Numbered from the stretch's first letter, positions 1 through 9,698 are shown. The stretch is 64,000 bases of DNA from Streptomyces sp. A2-16 (GCF_018128905.1 NZ_CP063808.1:806001-870000); one strand, 5' to 3'. Made by a program: numbers and translations. Notes: generated from the letters alone by a model not told the origin.

Positions 1-240
1 CTTGTCGAACTCGTTGCCGGAGATCAGCAGCACCTTGTCGCCGGCCGCGAAGACCTTGTCGAAGGTCTCGGGGGAGTTGTAGTCGGCGACGGCTATCCGC
101 ACACCCTTCTCGGCGAAATCGGCGGCCTTCTCCGGGGTGCGGACGACGGCGGTGACCTGCTCGGCCGGGACCTTCTCGAGCAGCTGCTCGACGACGTGGC
201 GGCCGAGGTGTCCGGTGGCTCCGGTGACGACGATGCTCAT
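1..240 (-). CDS. NAD(P)-binding SDR/NmrA-type oxidoreductase, 3' end outside window
   Basis: The 80 visible N-terminal residues begin MSIVVTGATGHLGRHVVEQL. The TGATGHLG segment is the glycine-rich NAD(P)-binding loop of atypical short-chain dehydrogenases of the NmrA or quinone-reductase type. The gene runs off the left edge, so the substrate-binding half cannot be judged. It diverges from an HxlR regulator, and regulators of that family commonly control an adjacent oxidoreductase. Target control by HxlR is an inference. Confidence 0.8.
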   Translation of the reverse strand, partial: MSIVVTGATGHLGRHVVEQLLEKVPAEQVTAVVRTPEKAADFAEKGVRIAVADYNSPETFDKVFAAGDKVLLISGNEFDK

Positions 241-303
241 GATGTGGGATCTCCTTGTGGGGTGCGTTGGCACTAACCCTAGAGGAGGCGCTAACTCTGC
301 GAA

Positions 304-328
304 AGTACCCACTTTGAAGTAAGGTACT
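304..328. promoter_or_regulatory. Palindromic operator upstream of the HxlR gene
   Basis: AGTACC and GGTACT flank an inner ACTTTGAAGT palindrome, giving a near-perfect inverted repeat that ends three bases before the regulator's start codon. It lies in the divergent promoter region shared with the oxidoreductase. Size and position suit an HxlR dimer site. The sequence is seen directly; the binding protein is inferred. Confidence 0.6.
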
Positions 329-331
329 GGC

Positions 332-748
332 ATGACGGTAAGTGCAGAGCAGCTCCTCTCGGAGACGATGACGCCGGGCGAGGCGATGTGCCCCCACCGC
401 CTGGTCATGGAACACGTGACGAGCCGCTGGGGCGTCCTGGTCCTGATCCGCCTCCTCGACCGCCCGCACCGCTTCAGCGAACTCCGCCGCGCGATCGGCG
501 GCTACGGCCGCAACGTCAGCGAGAAGATGCTCACCCAGACCCTCCAGACCCTGGAACGCGACGGCCTGGTCCACCGCGACGCCAAGCCGGTGATCCCGCC
601 CAGGGTCGACTATTCACTGACCGACCTCGGCCGCGAGGCAGCGGAACAGGTACGCGGGCTGGCGGAGTGGACGGCGCGGCGGATGGGGGCGGTGCAGGAG
701 GCGCGGGAGGGGTACGACGCGCGGAAGAGGGGCTCTGAGCAGGACTGA
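332..748 (+). CDS. HxlR-family winged-helix transcriptional regulator
   Basis: The protein is 138 residues, usual for the family. It has the HxlR pattern: an N-terminal Cys (MCPHRLVMEHVTSRWGVLVL), then RFSELRRAIGG, then KMLTQTLQTLERDGLVHR, the recognition helix and wing. The Cys near position 21 matches the redox-sensing Cys found in several HxlR/YodB-like regulators. It is divergent from the oxidoreductase at the left edge and probably controls both genes through the intergenic palindrome. The ATG lies close to a possible -10 (TAAGGT), so the message could be leaderless. Confidence 0.9.
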   Translation: MTVSAEQLLSETMTPGEAMCPHRLVMEHVTSRWGVLVLIRLLDRPHRFSELRRAIGGYGRNVSEKMLTQTLQTLERDGLVHRDAKPVIPPRVDYSLTDLGREAAEQVRGLAEWTARRMGAVQEAREGYDARKRGSEQD

Positions 749-973
749 TGCATGTGTAGCGGGTTCATTGGGCGAATGCGGACGGCGCGCGCTGGGCACA
801 TACATGTCAGGGCGTTGGCTGACATGAACCCATGCGCCCCCTCTCCGCCTCCCACGCCGACTTGAGTCGCCCGGCATCCTGGGGGCGGGGCGCTGTGCCC
901 ACCCGCGCGCCGGTCCTCGTGCCGCCCACGAGACCACCGACCGGCAGCCGGACGCCTGACCCGGGGGTTCGCA

Positions 974-1537
974 TTGGCCACACAGAATCCAGATGCGCGC
1001 AGTATCGGTTCTTCAGCGAGGGTGAGGACCGGTCGGATGCGCACCCCCTATCCGCGACAAGTCTGGCGACGGCGGCAGGAAGAACTGGCCTTGGCTCTCC
1101 TTCGCGAAGTAACACGCCTCGCCGAGGAGATCCGCAACGCCAACCTGATACAGCATCACCGCATCGTCGCGGCTCAGGTGGACCATGCCATGGCTGATCC
1201 GGCGCTGGCATCAGCAATGAGCACGCTCGACAGCTTGACGGACGCCAAGCGGCGGCAAGTGTTGTTCGCCAACCGAGAGTACGGCGCGGTGCTGCTAGGC
1301 CACCGCATCGGCGTCTACGGCTGGAACGAACTGATCGGCCACCTGCGCATCCTGGCCCGCAACCGTGTTTTCAAGGAGTACTGGGAGATGACGGTGGAAC
1401 ACCGCCGGAGTCTTCCGAGGGGGACCCTTGAGGCAGAGGTGGGGAAGGCCGTTGACGTGATCCTGGAAGAGCTTGCTGAAGACCCTGACGAGTGGTGGGT
1501 TGTCGGGATGGGGGCAGACGGCAGCCCGCCCGGATGA
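974..1537 (+). CDS. DUF6082-family protein (copy 1)
   Basis: A 187-residue soluble protein of unknown function. Its core (NLIQHHRIVAAQVDHAMADP, then RQVLFANREYGAVLLGHRIG, then a conserved FKEYWE and a C-terminal EWWVVG) matches the DUF6082 proteins common in Streptomyces. A paralogue at 2001-2528 shares all these motifs. The start is uncertain: TTG at 974 is the longest option, and GTG at 1022 also leaves the conserved part intact. No biochemical role is known. Confidence 0.7.
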   Translation: MATQNPDARSIGSSARVRTGRMRTPYPRQVWRRRQEELALALLREVTRLAEEIRNANLIQHHRIVAAQVDHAMADPALASAMSTLDSLTDAKRRQVLFANREYGAVLLGHRIGVYGWNELIGHLRILARNRVFKEYWEMTVEHRRSLPRGTLEAEVGKAVDVILEELAEDPDEWWVVGMGADGSPPG

Positions 1538-1617
1538 CTCCGCGTGCCTTGGGGTAGCGTTTTTCGTTTGGGGCTGAGGGGCCCAGAGTTGGGGCCTGTT
1601 AGGAAGAGGTCACCCCA

Positions 1618-1878
1618 GTGCCAAGCAAAGAGTTCCGGTCTGTCCACATCACTCGCCGCCTCGGGGACACACCCCGCCAACGAGGATCGGTGACGGGCGA
1701 GTCGTGCCCGGACCTCTTCGAACTAAGCGATGGCGACTTCGCGGTGATCGGAACCGACCGGACCGAAGAGCTGGATGCGTTGCTCCCGTCTGACGCTGCC
1801 CGTGCTGACTACGAACGCATTGTGGTCATCACGCGCGAGACGCTCCTGCGCGCCAAGCGCGATATCCCCGACGTGTGA
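1618..1878 (+). CDS. Hypothetical protein, 86 aa, between two DUF6082 genes
   Basis: A small acidic protein with no membrane segment. It contains SCPDLFELSDGDFAVIGTDR followed by a helical C-terminus ending VVITRETLLRAKRDIPDV. I do not recognise a characterised domain, although short proteins of this style are common in Streptomyces next to regulators. It starts with GTG, and its stop lies about 120 bp before the next DUF6082 start, so the three genes may be cotranscribed. Confidence 0.6.
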   Translation: MPSKEFRSVHITRRLGDTPRQRGSVTGESCPDLFELSDGDFAVIGTDRTEELDALLPSDAARADYERIVVITRETLLRAKRDIPDV

Positions 1879-2000
1879 AAAGTGAGGGGCTGGGTGTCTT
1901 GCCTGAGGCGCAAGGTGCCCAGGCCCTCGGCTTGCATGGTGCGCCAGTCGACGCGCGCCCCCTTTCCGCTTCCCGCTCCGGCTTGCACGCTGGAGGAGGG

Positions 2001-2528
2001 ATGAGTTGTTCCGTCGGATCGGGGGTGGGACTGACCGTGCCGAAACAGGAAGAGCTATTGCAGGAACTGCTTCAATCACTCGTCCAGCAGCTCGGCCGTA
2101 TGGCGGACGGATACGACAGGATCGCGACGGAACTACACAGGGCAAACCTGATCCAGCTGAGAGGCTTCTTCCTCGAGCGCTTGGATCGGGCGATCGACGA
2201 TCCCGTGCTGGCGGACTCGCTTAGTACGGGCGAATTCGCCAACTTGTCCGATGAGGAGCGTCGGCAGATGCTCAATGCGAACGCGCAGTACGGGCTCATT
2301 CTGTTGGCTCACCAGATCGGATCCATTGACCGGAGCGCACTCCTCGGGAACTTGAAGATCCTTCGCCGTAGCCCGACCTTCGCTGAGTACTGGGAGCGCA
2401 CAGCCACCGCGCGCAGTTGCCTGGCCCCGGAATCCTTCGAGGCCCGAGTAGGCAGAGCCATCGACGCCATCATGGACGAACGTCCCGAGGACCTAGAGGA
2501 GTGGTGGGTCGTGGCCTCGGGCGATTGA
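2001..2528 (+). CDS. DUF6082-family protein (copy 2)
   Basis: Paralogue of the gene at 974-1537. It shows HRANLIQLRGFFLERLDRAI, RRQMLNANAQYGLILLAHQIG, FAEYWERT and a final EEWWVVASG. The ATG at 2001 was chosen because GGAGGAGGG lies directly upstream. An open frame extends back to 1875 and another GTG exists at 2037. Sequence upstream of the two copies is also partly similar (a pyrimidine-rich CGCCCCCT segment), which fits a local duplication. Function unknown. Confidence 0.7.
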   Translation: MSCSVGSGVGLTVPKQEELLQELLQSLVQQLGRMADGYDRIATELHRANLIQLRGFFLERLDRAIDDPVLADSLSTGEFANLSDEERRQMLNANAQYGLILLAHQIGSIDRSALLGNLKILRRSPTFAEYWERTATARSCLAPESFEARVGRAIDAIMDERPEDLEEWWVVASGD

Positions 2529-2620
2529 GTCGGTCCTGGTGAGGCACCCGCCTCCGCGCGACGTGCACAGGGCCCGGTGCGGTGATGCTCCCGGGCCCTC
2601 CGTCGTGCCGTCCGTCGGTA

Positions 2621-3700
2621 CTACCCGACCACCGTCCAGGTATCGCCCCCGGCCAACAACGCTCCCAGATCCCCCTTGCCGTTCTGCTCGATCGCCGAGT
2701 CCAGCTGGTCCGACATCTGGGTGTCGTACACCGGCCGGTCCACCGACCGCAGCACTCCGATCGGGGTGTGGTGCAGCGTGTCCGGGTCGGCCAGGCGGGA
2801 CAGGGCGAAAGCCGTCGTCGGGGATGACGCGTGCGCGTCGTGGACGAGGATCTGCGACTCGTTCGACGGCGTCACCGTGACCACCTTCAGGTCACCCGTC
2901 GCCGGATCGCGGACCACACCCTTGGACAGGTCCGTCCCGAAGCGGATCGGCTGCCCGTGCTCCAGACGGATCACCGCCTCCTCGGCCTGCTGCTTGTCCT
3001 TCAGCGCCTCGAAGGCCCCGTCGTTGAAGATGTTGCAGTTCTGGTAGATCTCGATCAGGGCGGTGCCGGGGTGGGCGGCCGCCTCTCGCAGGACCGACGT
3101 GAGGTGCTTGCGGTCCGAGTCCACCGTCCGCGCCACGAAGGACGCCTCCGCGCCGATGGCGAGGGACACCGGGTTGAAGGGGGCGTCCAGCGACCCCATC
3201 GGCGTCGACTTCGTGATCTTGCCGACCTCGGAGGTGGGGGAGTACTGCCCCTTGGTGAGGCCGTAGATTCGGTTGTTGAACAGCAGGATCTTCAGGTTCA
3301 CGTTCCGCCGCAGGGCGTGGATCAGGTGGTTGCCGCCGATCGACAGCGCGTCCCCGTCACCCGTGACCACCCACACCGACAGGTCGCGGCGCGAGGCCGC
3401 GAGACCCGTCGCGATCGCCGGCGCCCGCCCGTGGATGGAGTGCATACCGTACGTGTTCATGTAGTACGGGAACCGCGACGAGCAGCCGATGCCCGAGACG
3501 AAGACGATGTTCTCCTTGACCAGCCCCAGCTCCGGCATGAACCCCTGAACGGCCGCCAGGATCGCGTAGTCACCGCAGCCGGGGCACCAGCGGACTTCCT
3601 GGTCGCTCTTGAAGTCCTTCATGCTCTGGCGGCCCTCGGCCTTGGGGACGAGCGTGAGTGCCTCGATCGTGCCCGTGCCTTCCGTGGACGTCTCAGCCAT
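2621..3700 (-). CDS. korB: 2-oxoacid:ferredoxin oxidoreductase subunit beta (KorB)
   Basis: Catalytic TPP-binding subunit of the CoA-dependent oxidative decarboxylation of 2-oxoglutarate (or a related 2-oxoacid) to acyl-CoA and reduced ferredoxin. Visible are the N-terminal WCPGCGDYAIL, the IGCSSRFPYYMNTYG segment and the TPP/Mg motif GDGDALSIGGNHLIHALRRN. The 359 residues fit actinobacterial KorB. GGAGG precedes the ATG. It overlaps korA by 8 bp, so the two are translationally coupled. Substrate specificity within the family is inferred. Confidence 0.93.
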   Translation of the reverse strand: MAETSTEGTGTIEALTLVPKAEGRQSMKDFKSDQEVRWCPGCGDYAILAAVQGFMPELGLVKENIVFVSGIGCSSRFPYYMNTYGMHSIHGRAPAIATGLAASRRDLSVWVVTGDGDALSIGGNHLIHALRRNVNLKILLFNNRIYGLTKGQYSPTSEVGKITKSTPMGSLDAPFNPVSLAIGAEASFVARTVDSDRKHLTSVLREAAAHPGTALIEIYQNCNIFNDGAFEALKDKQQAEEAVIRLEHGQPIRFGTDLSKGVVRDPATGDLKVVTVTPSNESQILVHDAHASSPTTAFALSRLADPDTLHHTPIGVLRSVDRPVYDTQMSDQLDSAIEQNGKGDLGALLAGGDTWTVVG

Positions 3701-5621
3701 CGATGGCCTCCTTGAGAGCCGTGGCGAGCTGTTCGGCCTTGAACGGCATGCCGTTGACCTGGTTGTAGCTGTGCGCGTCGACCAGGTACTTCGCCCGCAC
3801 CAGCGTGGCGAGCTGCCCGAGGTTCATCTCCGGGATGACGACCCTGTCGTACGCCTTCAGCACCGCGCCCAGGTTGCGCGGGAAGGGGTTGAGGTGGCGC
3901 AGATGCGCCTGCGCGATCGACTCCCCGGCCGTCCGCAGCCGTCGTACCGCCGCCGTGATGGGGCCGTACGTCGATCCCCAGCCCAGCACCAGCGTGCGCG
4001 CCTCGTGCGGGTCGTCGACCTCCAGATCCGGTACGTCGATGCCGTCGATCTTGGCCTGGCGGATGCGGACCATGAAGTCGTGGTTGGCGGGGGAGTAGGA
4101 GATGTTGCCCGTGCCGTCCTCCTTCTCGATTCCGCCGATGCGGTGTTCAAGACCGGGTGTGCCGGGCACGGCCCAGGGGCGGGCGAGGGTCTGCGGGTCG
4201 CGCTTGTAGGGCCAGAAGACCTCGGTGCCGTCGTCCAGGACGTGGTTCGGCCCCTGCGCGAACTGCACGGTCAGGTCCGGGAGTTCGTCCAGCTCCGGGA
4301 TCCGCCAGGGCTCGGAGCCGTTGGCCAGGTAGCCGTCCGAGAGCAGCATCACCGGAGTGCGGTACGTCAGCGCGATCCGGGCCGCCTCCAGCGCCGCGTC
4401 GAAGCAGTCGGCCGGGGTCCGGGGGGCGACGATCGGCACCGGCGCCTCGCCGTTGCGCCCGAACATCGCCTGCAGCAGGTCGGCCTGCTCGGTCTTGGTC
4501 GGCAGACCGGTGGACGGGCCGCCTCTCTGGATGTCGATGACCAGGAGCGGCAGCTCCAGGGAGACCGCGAGGCCGATGGTCTCCGACTTCAGGGCCACCC
4601 CCGGCCCCGAGGTCGTCGTCACCGCGAGCGAGCCGCCGAAGGCAGCGCCCAGCGCAGCGCCGATGCCCGCGATCTCGTCCTCGGCCTGGAAGGTCCGTAC
4701 ACCGAAGTTCTTGTGCTTGCTCAGCTCGTGCAGGATGTCCGAAGCCGGTGTGATCGGGTACGAGCCCAGGAACAACGGCAGGTCCGCCTGGCGAGACGCG
4801 GCGACCAGCCCGTAGGACAGCGCCAGGTTCCCGGAGATGTTGCGGTAGGTGCCGACCGGGAAGGCCTTCGTGGCCGGGGCGATCTCGTAGGAGACGGCGA
4901 AGTCCTCCGTCGTCTCGCCGAAGTTCCAGCCGGCGCGGTACGCCGCCAGGTTCGCCTCGGCGATCTGCGGCTTCTTCGCGAACTTGGTCCGCAGGAACTT
5001 CTCCGTGCCCTCGGTGGGCCGGTGGTACATCCACGACAAGAGGCCGAGCGCGAACATGTTCTTGCTGCGCTCGGCCTCTTTGCGACTGAGGTCGAAATCC
5101 TTGAGGGCCTCGACGGTCAGCGTGGTCAGGGGGACCGGATGAAGGCTGTAACCGTCGAGCGATCCATCCTCCAGCGGCGAGGCCGCGTACCCCACTTTCT
5201 GCATCGCCCGTTTGGTGAACTCGTCCGTGTTGACGATGATCTCCGCGCCACGCGGCAGATCGGCGATGTTCGCCTTGAGGGCGGCGGGGTTCATGGCCAC
5301 GAGCACGTTCGGCGCGTCGCCCGGCGTGAGGATGTCGTGGTCGGCGAAGTGGAGCTGGAAGGAGGAGACACCCGGCAGGGTTCCGGCAGGGGCCCGGATC
5401 TCGGCGGGGAAGTTGGGAAGGGTGGACAGGTCGTTGCCGAAGGACGCGGTCTCCGAGGTGAAACGGTCCCCGGTGAGCTGCATCCCGTCACCGGAGTCGC
5501 CCGCGAATCGAATGATCACCCGGTCGAGGCGGCGGACGTCCTTCACGCCTGCCTCTTTGCGCTGCTCTCCCACGACGGCTTCGTCGGCCTGCTCCGCTGG
5601 GCTGCTGACCTGACTGGTCAC
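3693..5621 (-). CDS. korA: 2-oxoacid:ferredoxin oxidoreductase subunit alpha (KorA)
   Basis: A fused gamma-alpha subunit of 642 residues. The N-terminal gamma domain has RFAGDSGDGMQLTGDRF. The alpha pyrimidine-binding half has GSYPITPASDILHELS and FQAEDEIAGIGAALGAAFGG, followed by TTTSGPGVALKSE. It forms the KorAB complex with the downstream beta subunit and delivers electrons to ferredoxin. It leads a two-gene minus-strand operon. The 273 bp upstream up to the response regulator should hold its promoter, but no clear one was assigned. Confidence 0.93.
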   Translation of the reverse strand: MTSQVSSPAEQADEAVVGEQRKEAGVKDVRRLDRVIIRFAGDSGDGMQLTGDRFTSETASFGNDLSTLPNFPAEIRAPAGTLPGVSSFQLHFADHDILTPGDAPNVLVAMNPAALKANIADLPRGAEIIVNTDEFTKRAMQKVGYAASPLEDGSLDGYSLHPVPLTTLTVEALKDFDLSRKEAERSKNMFALGLLSWMYHRPTEGTEKFLRTKFAKKPQIAEANLAAYRAGWNFGETTEDFAVSYEIAPATKAFPVGTYRNISGNLALSYGLVAASRQADLPLFLGSYPITPASDILHELSKHKNFGVRTFQAEDEIAGIGAALGAAFGGSLAVTTTSGPGVALKSETIGLAVSLELPLLVIDIQRGGPSTGLPTKTEQADLLQAMFGRNGEAPVPIVAPRTPADCFDAALEAARIALTYRTPVMLLSDGYLANGSEPWRIPELDELPDLTVQFAQGPNHVLDDGTEVFWPYKRDPQTLARPWAVPGTPGLEHRIGGIEKEDGTGNISYSPANHDFMVRIRQAKIDGIDVPDLEVDDPHEARTLVLGWGSTYGPITAAVRRLRTAGESIAQAHLRHLNPFPRNLGAVLKAYDRVVIPEMNLGQLATLVRAKYLVDAHSYNQVNGMPFKAEQLATALKEAIDG

Positions 5622-5874
5622 TGAACTGGACCTCCCTCGAGGCGGCTGTTCGGGAGCGGCCTTCCCGCAGGCCTTCCCAGGATCAACCCTACGACCGCAA
5701 GGGTCGCCTTCCCTCGGCCATTCGCATGATGGACGCGGTTTTGAGACGTTACGACACCCTGACTTGTCACGATTTGCTCGCCCCCCGGCGCTTTCCTTGA
5801 AGACGCTCCCTCATCGTTCTTCGGTTCTCGGTCCGAGCGGCCCTTTCCCGGCCGCCGGACCGCCGCCCCTGCTG

Positions 5875-5891
5875 TCTGACACGGTGTCAGA
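5875..5891 (-). terminator. Short palindrome just downstream of the response regulator
   Basis: TCTGACA-CGG-TGTCAGA is a perfect 7-bp inverted repeat three bases beyond the response-regulator stop. It has no T-tract. It could be a weak terminator or a protein-binding palindrome. Confidence 0.35.
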
Positions 5892-5894
5892 TGG

Positions 5895-6566
5895 TCAGGA
5901 GTTCAGGTAGGTCAGCACCGCCAGCACCCGTCGGTGGTCGCCGTCGCTCGGGGACAGCCCGAGCTTCAGGAAGATGTTGCTGACGTGCTTCTCCACCGCC
6001 CCGTCGCTGACGACGAGCTGCCGCGCGACCGCCGAGTTGGTGCGTCCCTCGGCCATGAGTCCCAGGACCTCCCGTTCCCGCGGGGTGAGATGCGCGAGCA
6101 CGTCCTGCTTGCGGCTGCGTCCCAGCAACTGGGCGACCACCTCGGGGTCGAGAGCGGTCCCGCCCTCGGCCACCCGCACCACCGCGTCCACGAACTCACG
6201 CACCTCCGCGACCCGGTCCTTGAGCAGGTACCCCACTCCGCGACTGGACCCGGCCAGCAGCTCGGTGGCGTACCGCTCCTCCACGTACTGCGAGAGTACG
6301 AGTACCCCGAGTCCGGGATGTGCCTTGCGCAGCTGTACGGCGGCTCGCACGCCTTCGTCCGTATGCGTCGGAGGCATCCGCACATCGGCGACCACGACGT
6401 CGGGCAGCTCGCCCTGAGCGTCCAGCTCACCGATGGTCTTGATCAGTGCCTCTCCGTCGCCCACACCGGCCACGACGTCGTGCCCACGGTCGGTCAACAA
6501 CCGGGTCAGGCCCTCCCTCAGCAGCACTGAATCCTCGGCGATGACCACCCGCACCCTGTCCTCCAC
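5895..6566 (-). CDS. NarL/LuxR-type response regulator
   Basis: The receiver domain begins [16 protein letters not shown], with the acidic ED pair, the phosphorylation Asp in [10 protein letters not shown] and the conserved Lys in YLLKDRV. It is followed by a GerE/LuxR helix-turn-helix ([45 protein letters not shown]). GTG at 6566 puts the protein start just before the receiver, while the frame stays open to 6599. It lies downstream of two sensor kinases on the same strand and is the only regulator for both. Target genes are unknown. Confidence 0.9.
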   Translation of the reverse strand: MEDRVRVVIAEDSVLLREGLTRLLTDRGHDVVAGVGDGEALIKTIGELDAQGELPDVVVADVRMPPTHTDEGVRAAVQLRKAHPGLGVLVLSQYVEERYATELLAGSSRGVGYLLKDRVAEVREFVDAVVRVAEGGTALDPEVVAQLLGRSRKQDVLAHLTPREREVLGLMAEGRTNSAVARQLVVSDGAVEKHVSNIFLKLGLSPSDGDHRRVLAVLTYLNS

Positions 6567-6725
6567 GACTCTCGGCCCCCCAGCCCACTCCCTGCCCACC
6601 TGCTGGACAAGTCCAGCATTCCAGCATTCGGATGCGGGCGGGCGCGGGCAACGGGATTAGGGGCCGATAGATACGAACAAAGGGCCGAGAATCGGGGGCG
6701 CAGCCCTCAGGGGTCCAAGGGCGAA

Positions 6726-6787
6726 GGGTCGAAGGGGGCCGGGGTCGAAGGGGCCGGGTCGAAGGGGGCCGGGGTCGAAGGGGCGGC
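6726..6787. repeat. Four tandem copies of a 14-16 bp G-rich unit
   Basis: GGGTCGAAGGGGGCCG and slightly shorter versions repeat four times between the response-regulator start and the first kinase stop. The whole gap 6567-6877 is about 310 bp, contains no supportable gene and is otherwise G/C-rich filler. The repeat may form secondary structure that separates kinase and regulator expression. Confidence 0.6.
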
Positions 6788-6877
6788 GTCCCTGGGACGG
6801 GAACGGGCAAGGGCGGCGGGGCGAGTAAGCACCCCCACCGCCCCGCAGCACCCACGGAACCCGTCACACCCTCCCCG

Positions 6878-8221
6878 TCACACCCGGTCACCCCGCCACG
6901 GCAACTCCGCGGTCACCCGCGTGGGCCCCCCGGCAGGCGAGTCCACCACCAGGATCCCGTCCACCGCGTCCAAGCGCTCCGCGAGCCCCGCCAGCCCCGA
7001 CCCGGAGGACGCGTCGGCCCCGCCCACCCCGTTGTCCACGACCTGCAGCATGAGCCGGTTCTCCACCCGCCACACATCCACCGCGGCGAACGTCGCCCGC
7101 GCATGCTTGCTGATGTTCTGCAGCAGCTCCGACACCGTGAAGTACGCGATGCCCTCGATCGCCGGCGCCGGCCGCGAGGGAAGGTCCACCTCCACCTGCA
7201 CCGGCACCGTGCACCGAGAGGCCACCGACGACAGCGCCGCGTCCAGCCCCCGGTCCGTCAGCACCGCCGGATGAATCCCCCGCGCCAGATCCCGCAGCTC
7301 CTGCAGCGCCGTCTTCACCTCACCGTGCGCCTCGTCCACCATCCGCGCCGCGGCCTCGGGATCCTCCGTGAGCTTCTCCTTCGCCAGCCCCAGATCCATC
7401 GCCAGCGCCACCAGCCGGGCCTGCGCACCGTCGTGCAGATCCCGCTCGATCCGCCGCAGATCCGCCGCCGCCGTGTCCACCACGACCCCCCGGTCCGACT
7501 CCAGCTCCACCACCCGTGCCGACAGCCGGCTCGGCCCCAGCAGCCCGTGCACCATCACCCGGTCCACCGTCGTCAGCGCCCGCACGATCCACGGCGTGGC
7601 CAGCGTGAACAGCAGCCCCACCAGCGCCGTCACACCGATCTCGAACGGGTTGTCCAGGTAGATGTGGTGGGTCTCGTCGCCGTACAGCTGCAGCCCGTCC
7701 TGACCGACGTACGCCGGGAAGACCCAGAACCACAGCGGATACGTCAGCAGCGCCCAGCCGTAGACCCAGAAGTTCACCGCGACGACGAACGAGAACGTCG
7801 CCCACGGCAGGTGGAGCACCGAGTAAAGCAGCGTCCGCCACGACGTCCCGCTCTTCAGCACCGCCCCGACCCACGCCATGAACCCGGACCCGCGCTTCCT
7901 GAGCGGCTCCGGATCGCCGACCTCGAGACCCAGCAGGCCCCGCGCCCGAGCCCGCTCCATCGCCCCGAGCGCACGGCACCCCGCGAGCCCCGCTGCGAAC
8001 ACCGGGATCCCGAGGAAGGTCACGAGCAGGCCCGCGCCGAGCGAGACCATCGTGACGGCGTACACGAACATGACGATGCTGATCGGCAGGCTCAGCAGCA
8101 CATAGCCGAACTCCCGCCAGGTCCGCCCCTCGAACGGCGCCCGCAGCCCGGCCGGCACCCGGTGCCGCCGTACCGTCTCGGGGAACCCGAGCCCACTGTC
8201 GTACCCGTAGTCCGTGGCCAT
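6878..8221 (-). CDS. Sensor histidine kinase with putative-sensor N-terminal domain (copy 1)
   Basis: A 447-residue membrane kinase. Several N-terminal hydrophobic segments (FGYVLLSLPISIVMFVYAV onward) match the actinobacterial 'putative sensor' module. A HisKA_3 dimerisation helix follows, with the phospho-His in [15 protein letters not shown]. The HATPase_c domain has [15 protein letters not shown] and VVDNGVGGAD. ATG at 8221 has AGAAGGA upstream and fits the paralogue's N-terminus better than the longer frame to 8299. It presumably phosphorylates the response regulator downstream. Confidence 0.88.
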   Translation of the reverse strand: MATDYGYDSGLGFPETVRRHRVPAGLRAPFEGRTWREFGYVLLSLPISIVMFVYAVTMVSLGAGLLVTFLGIPVFAAGLAGCRALGAMERARARGLLGLEVGDPEPLRKRGSGFMAWVGAVLKSGTSWRTLLYSVLHLPWATFSFVVAVNFWVYGWALLTYPLWFWVFPAYVGQDGLQLYGDETHHIYLDNPFEIGVTALVGLLFTLATPWIVRALTTVDRVMVHGLLGPSRLSARVVELESDRGVVVDTAAADLRRIERDLHDGAQARLVALAMDLGLAKEKLTEDPEAAARMVDEAHGEVKTALQELRDLARGIHPAVLTDRGLDAALSSVASRCTVPVQVEVDLPSRPAPAIEGIAYFTVSELLQNISKHARATFAAVDVWRVENRLMLQVVDNGVGGADASSGSGLAGLAERLDAVDGILVVDSPAGGPTRVTAELPWRGDRV

Positions 8222-8333
8222 CGACGTCGTCCTTCTTCTCTCGTCCCGCGCCTGTGGTGTCGTACCTCCACCCTGCTGCGCCGCAGGTCCGTGGACCATG
8301 GAGGCCGTCGGCGTCTTGGAAGGGGGGTTTTCC

Positions 8334-9557
8334 CTACCTCTCGCCCGGGGTCCGGTCCCGCCACGGCAGCTCCGCCGTGACGACCGTCGGGCCGCCCGGC
8401 GGCGAGTCGACGACGAACAGCCCGTCGACCGCGTCGAGCCGCTCCGCCAGCCCGCGCATGCCCGTGCCGCCGTCGAGGTCGGCGCCGCCGCGGCCGTCGT
8501 CCCAGACCTGGATGAGCAGCCGGTCCTCCGTCCGCCACACGTCGACCGACGCCGACCGCGCCCCGCTGTGCTTGCTGATGTTCTGCAGCAGCTCGGAGAC
8601 GGTGAAGTACGCGATCCCCTCGATCGCCGCGACCGGCCGCGCGTCGAGGTCGGCGGTCACCTTCACCGGGACCGTGCAGCGCGAGGCGACGCTCGACAGG
8701 GCCGCGTCCAGGCCGCGGTCGGTCAGCACGGCCGGATGGATGCCCCGCGCCAGGTCCCGCAGCTCCTGCAGCGCCAGCTTCACCTCGCCGTGCGCCTCCG
8801 CGACCATCGCCTGCGCGTACTCCGGGTCCTCCAGGAGCTTCTCCTTCGCGAGGCCGAGCCCCATGGCCAGGTTGACCAGCCGGGCCTGCGCCCCGTCGTG
8901 CAGGTCGCGCTCGATACGCCGCAGATCGGACGCGGCCGCGTCGACCACGACCCCCCGGTCCGACTCCAGTTCGGCGATACGGCGTTCCAGCTCGTCGGAG
9001 GGCGACAGCAGACCGCGCACCATCGCCCGGTCGACGTTGGTGAGCCCCCGCGCGATGAACGGCAGCACCGGCCACAGCACGAACAACGAGGTCAGCGTGA
9101 TGGAGAAGGTGAGCACTCCCCAGGGCAACCGGATGAACTCGTACAGCACCGTCCGCCAGCCCACGGGATCCTTCACCCCCATCCACAGCTGCGCGAAGAA
9201 GCCGTTGCCGCCGTTCCTGCTGCGCCACGGCAGGGGGCTCGGTTCGTCCACCCGCACCCCTAGCAGCGCCCGGGCCCGGGCCCGTTCCAGTTTGCCCAGC
9301 TGCCGCGCGCCCAGCAGACCCGCCGCGAGCAGCGGGAACCCGATCACGGTGACGGTCAGCCAGAAGCCGGTGAAGAGCACCGTCACGACGTAGACGAAGC
9401 CGAGGATCGACACCGGGAGATTCGCCAGGAGATGCGCGATCTCCTTCCAGGTGTGCGCGTCGAAGGCGATACGGGCCGGCGGCGGCCGGCCGTCGTCGGT
9501 TCCGCCGTCTCTGCCGGTGGTCACGGCACGGCTCGGGGACGAGTGGCGTTCGGTCAT
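8334..9557 (-). CDS. Sensor histidine kinase, paralogue of its neighbour (copy 2)
   Basis: A 407-residue kinase with the same layout as the downstream copy: four or so membrane segments, [20 protein letters not shown] with the phospho-His, [15 protein letters not shown] and [13 protein letters not shown] at 9557 ([12 protein letters not shown]) replaces a much longer open frame without membrane character. It is divergent from nuoA with 203 bp between the starts. Two kinases sharing one regulator suggests two inputs into one output or a kinase heterodimer; that is inference. Confidence 0.88.
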   Translation of the reverse strand: MTERHSSPSRAVTTGRDGGTDDGRPPPARIAFDAHTWKEIAHLLANLPVSILGFVYVVTVLFTGFWLTVTVIGFPLLAAGLLGARQLGKLERARARALLGVRVDEPSPLPWRSRNGGNGFFAQLWMGVKDPVGWRTVLYEFIRLPWGVLTFSITLTSLFVLWPVLPFIARGLTNVDRAMVRGLLSPSDELERRIAELESDRGVVVDAAASDLRRIERDLHDGAQARLVNLAMGLGLAKEKLLEDPEYAQAMVAEAHGEVKLALQELRDLARGIHPAVLTDRGLDAALSSVASRCTVPVKVTADLDARPVAAIEGIAYFTVSELLQNISKHSGARSASVDVWRTEDRLLIQVWDDGRGGADLDGGTGMRGLAERLDAVDGLFVVDSPPGGPTVVTAELPWRDRTPGER

Positions 9558-9670
9558 ATGGGCTAGCGTGCCGGGCGAGACGGCCGCGCGCCATGAGGCG
9601 GACCGCCGCGGCTTGCTGGGGAAAACCCCACCTCGGCCTTTCGGGCGGCTTTCCTCGGGTGACGGGCTGC

Positions 9671-9698
9671 TTACCGTCCCTTTATCAGGGCCTAGACT
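9671..9698 (+). promoter_or_regulatory. Possible promoter of the nuo operon
   Basis: TTACCG, a 16-bp gap, then TAGACT resembles a vegetative promoter about 60 bp ahead of nuoA. The -35 is poor, so this is a suggestion only. It lies in the divergent region between the second kinase and nuoA. Confidence 0.3.

Noticed and set aside
3609..5624. 671-codon open frame antisense to korA
   Set aside because: Its product is low-complexity Arg/Gly/Val/Asp sequence caused by third-position GC bias opposite a clearly conserved gene.
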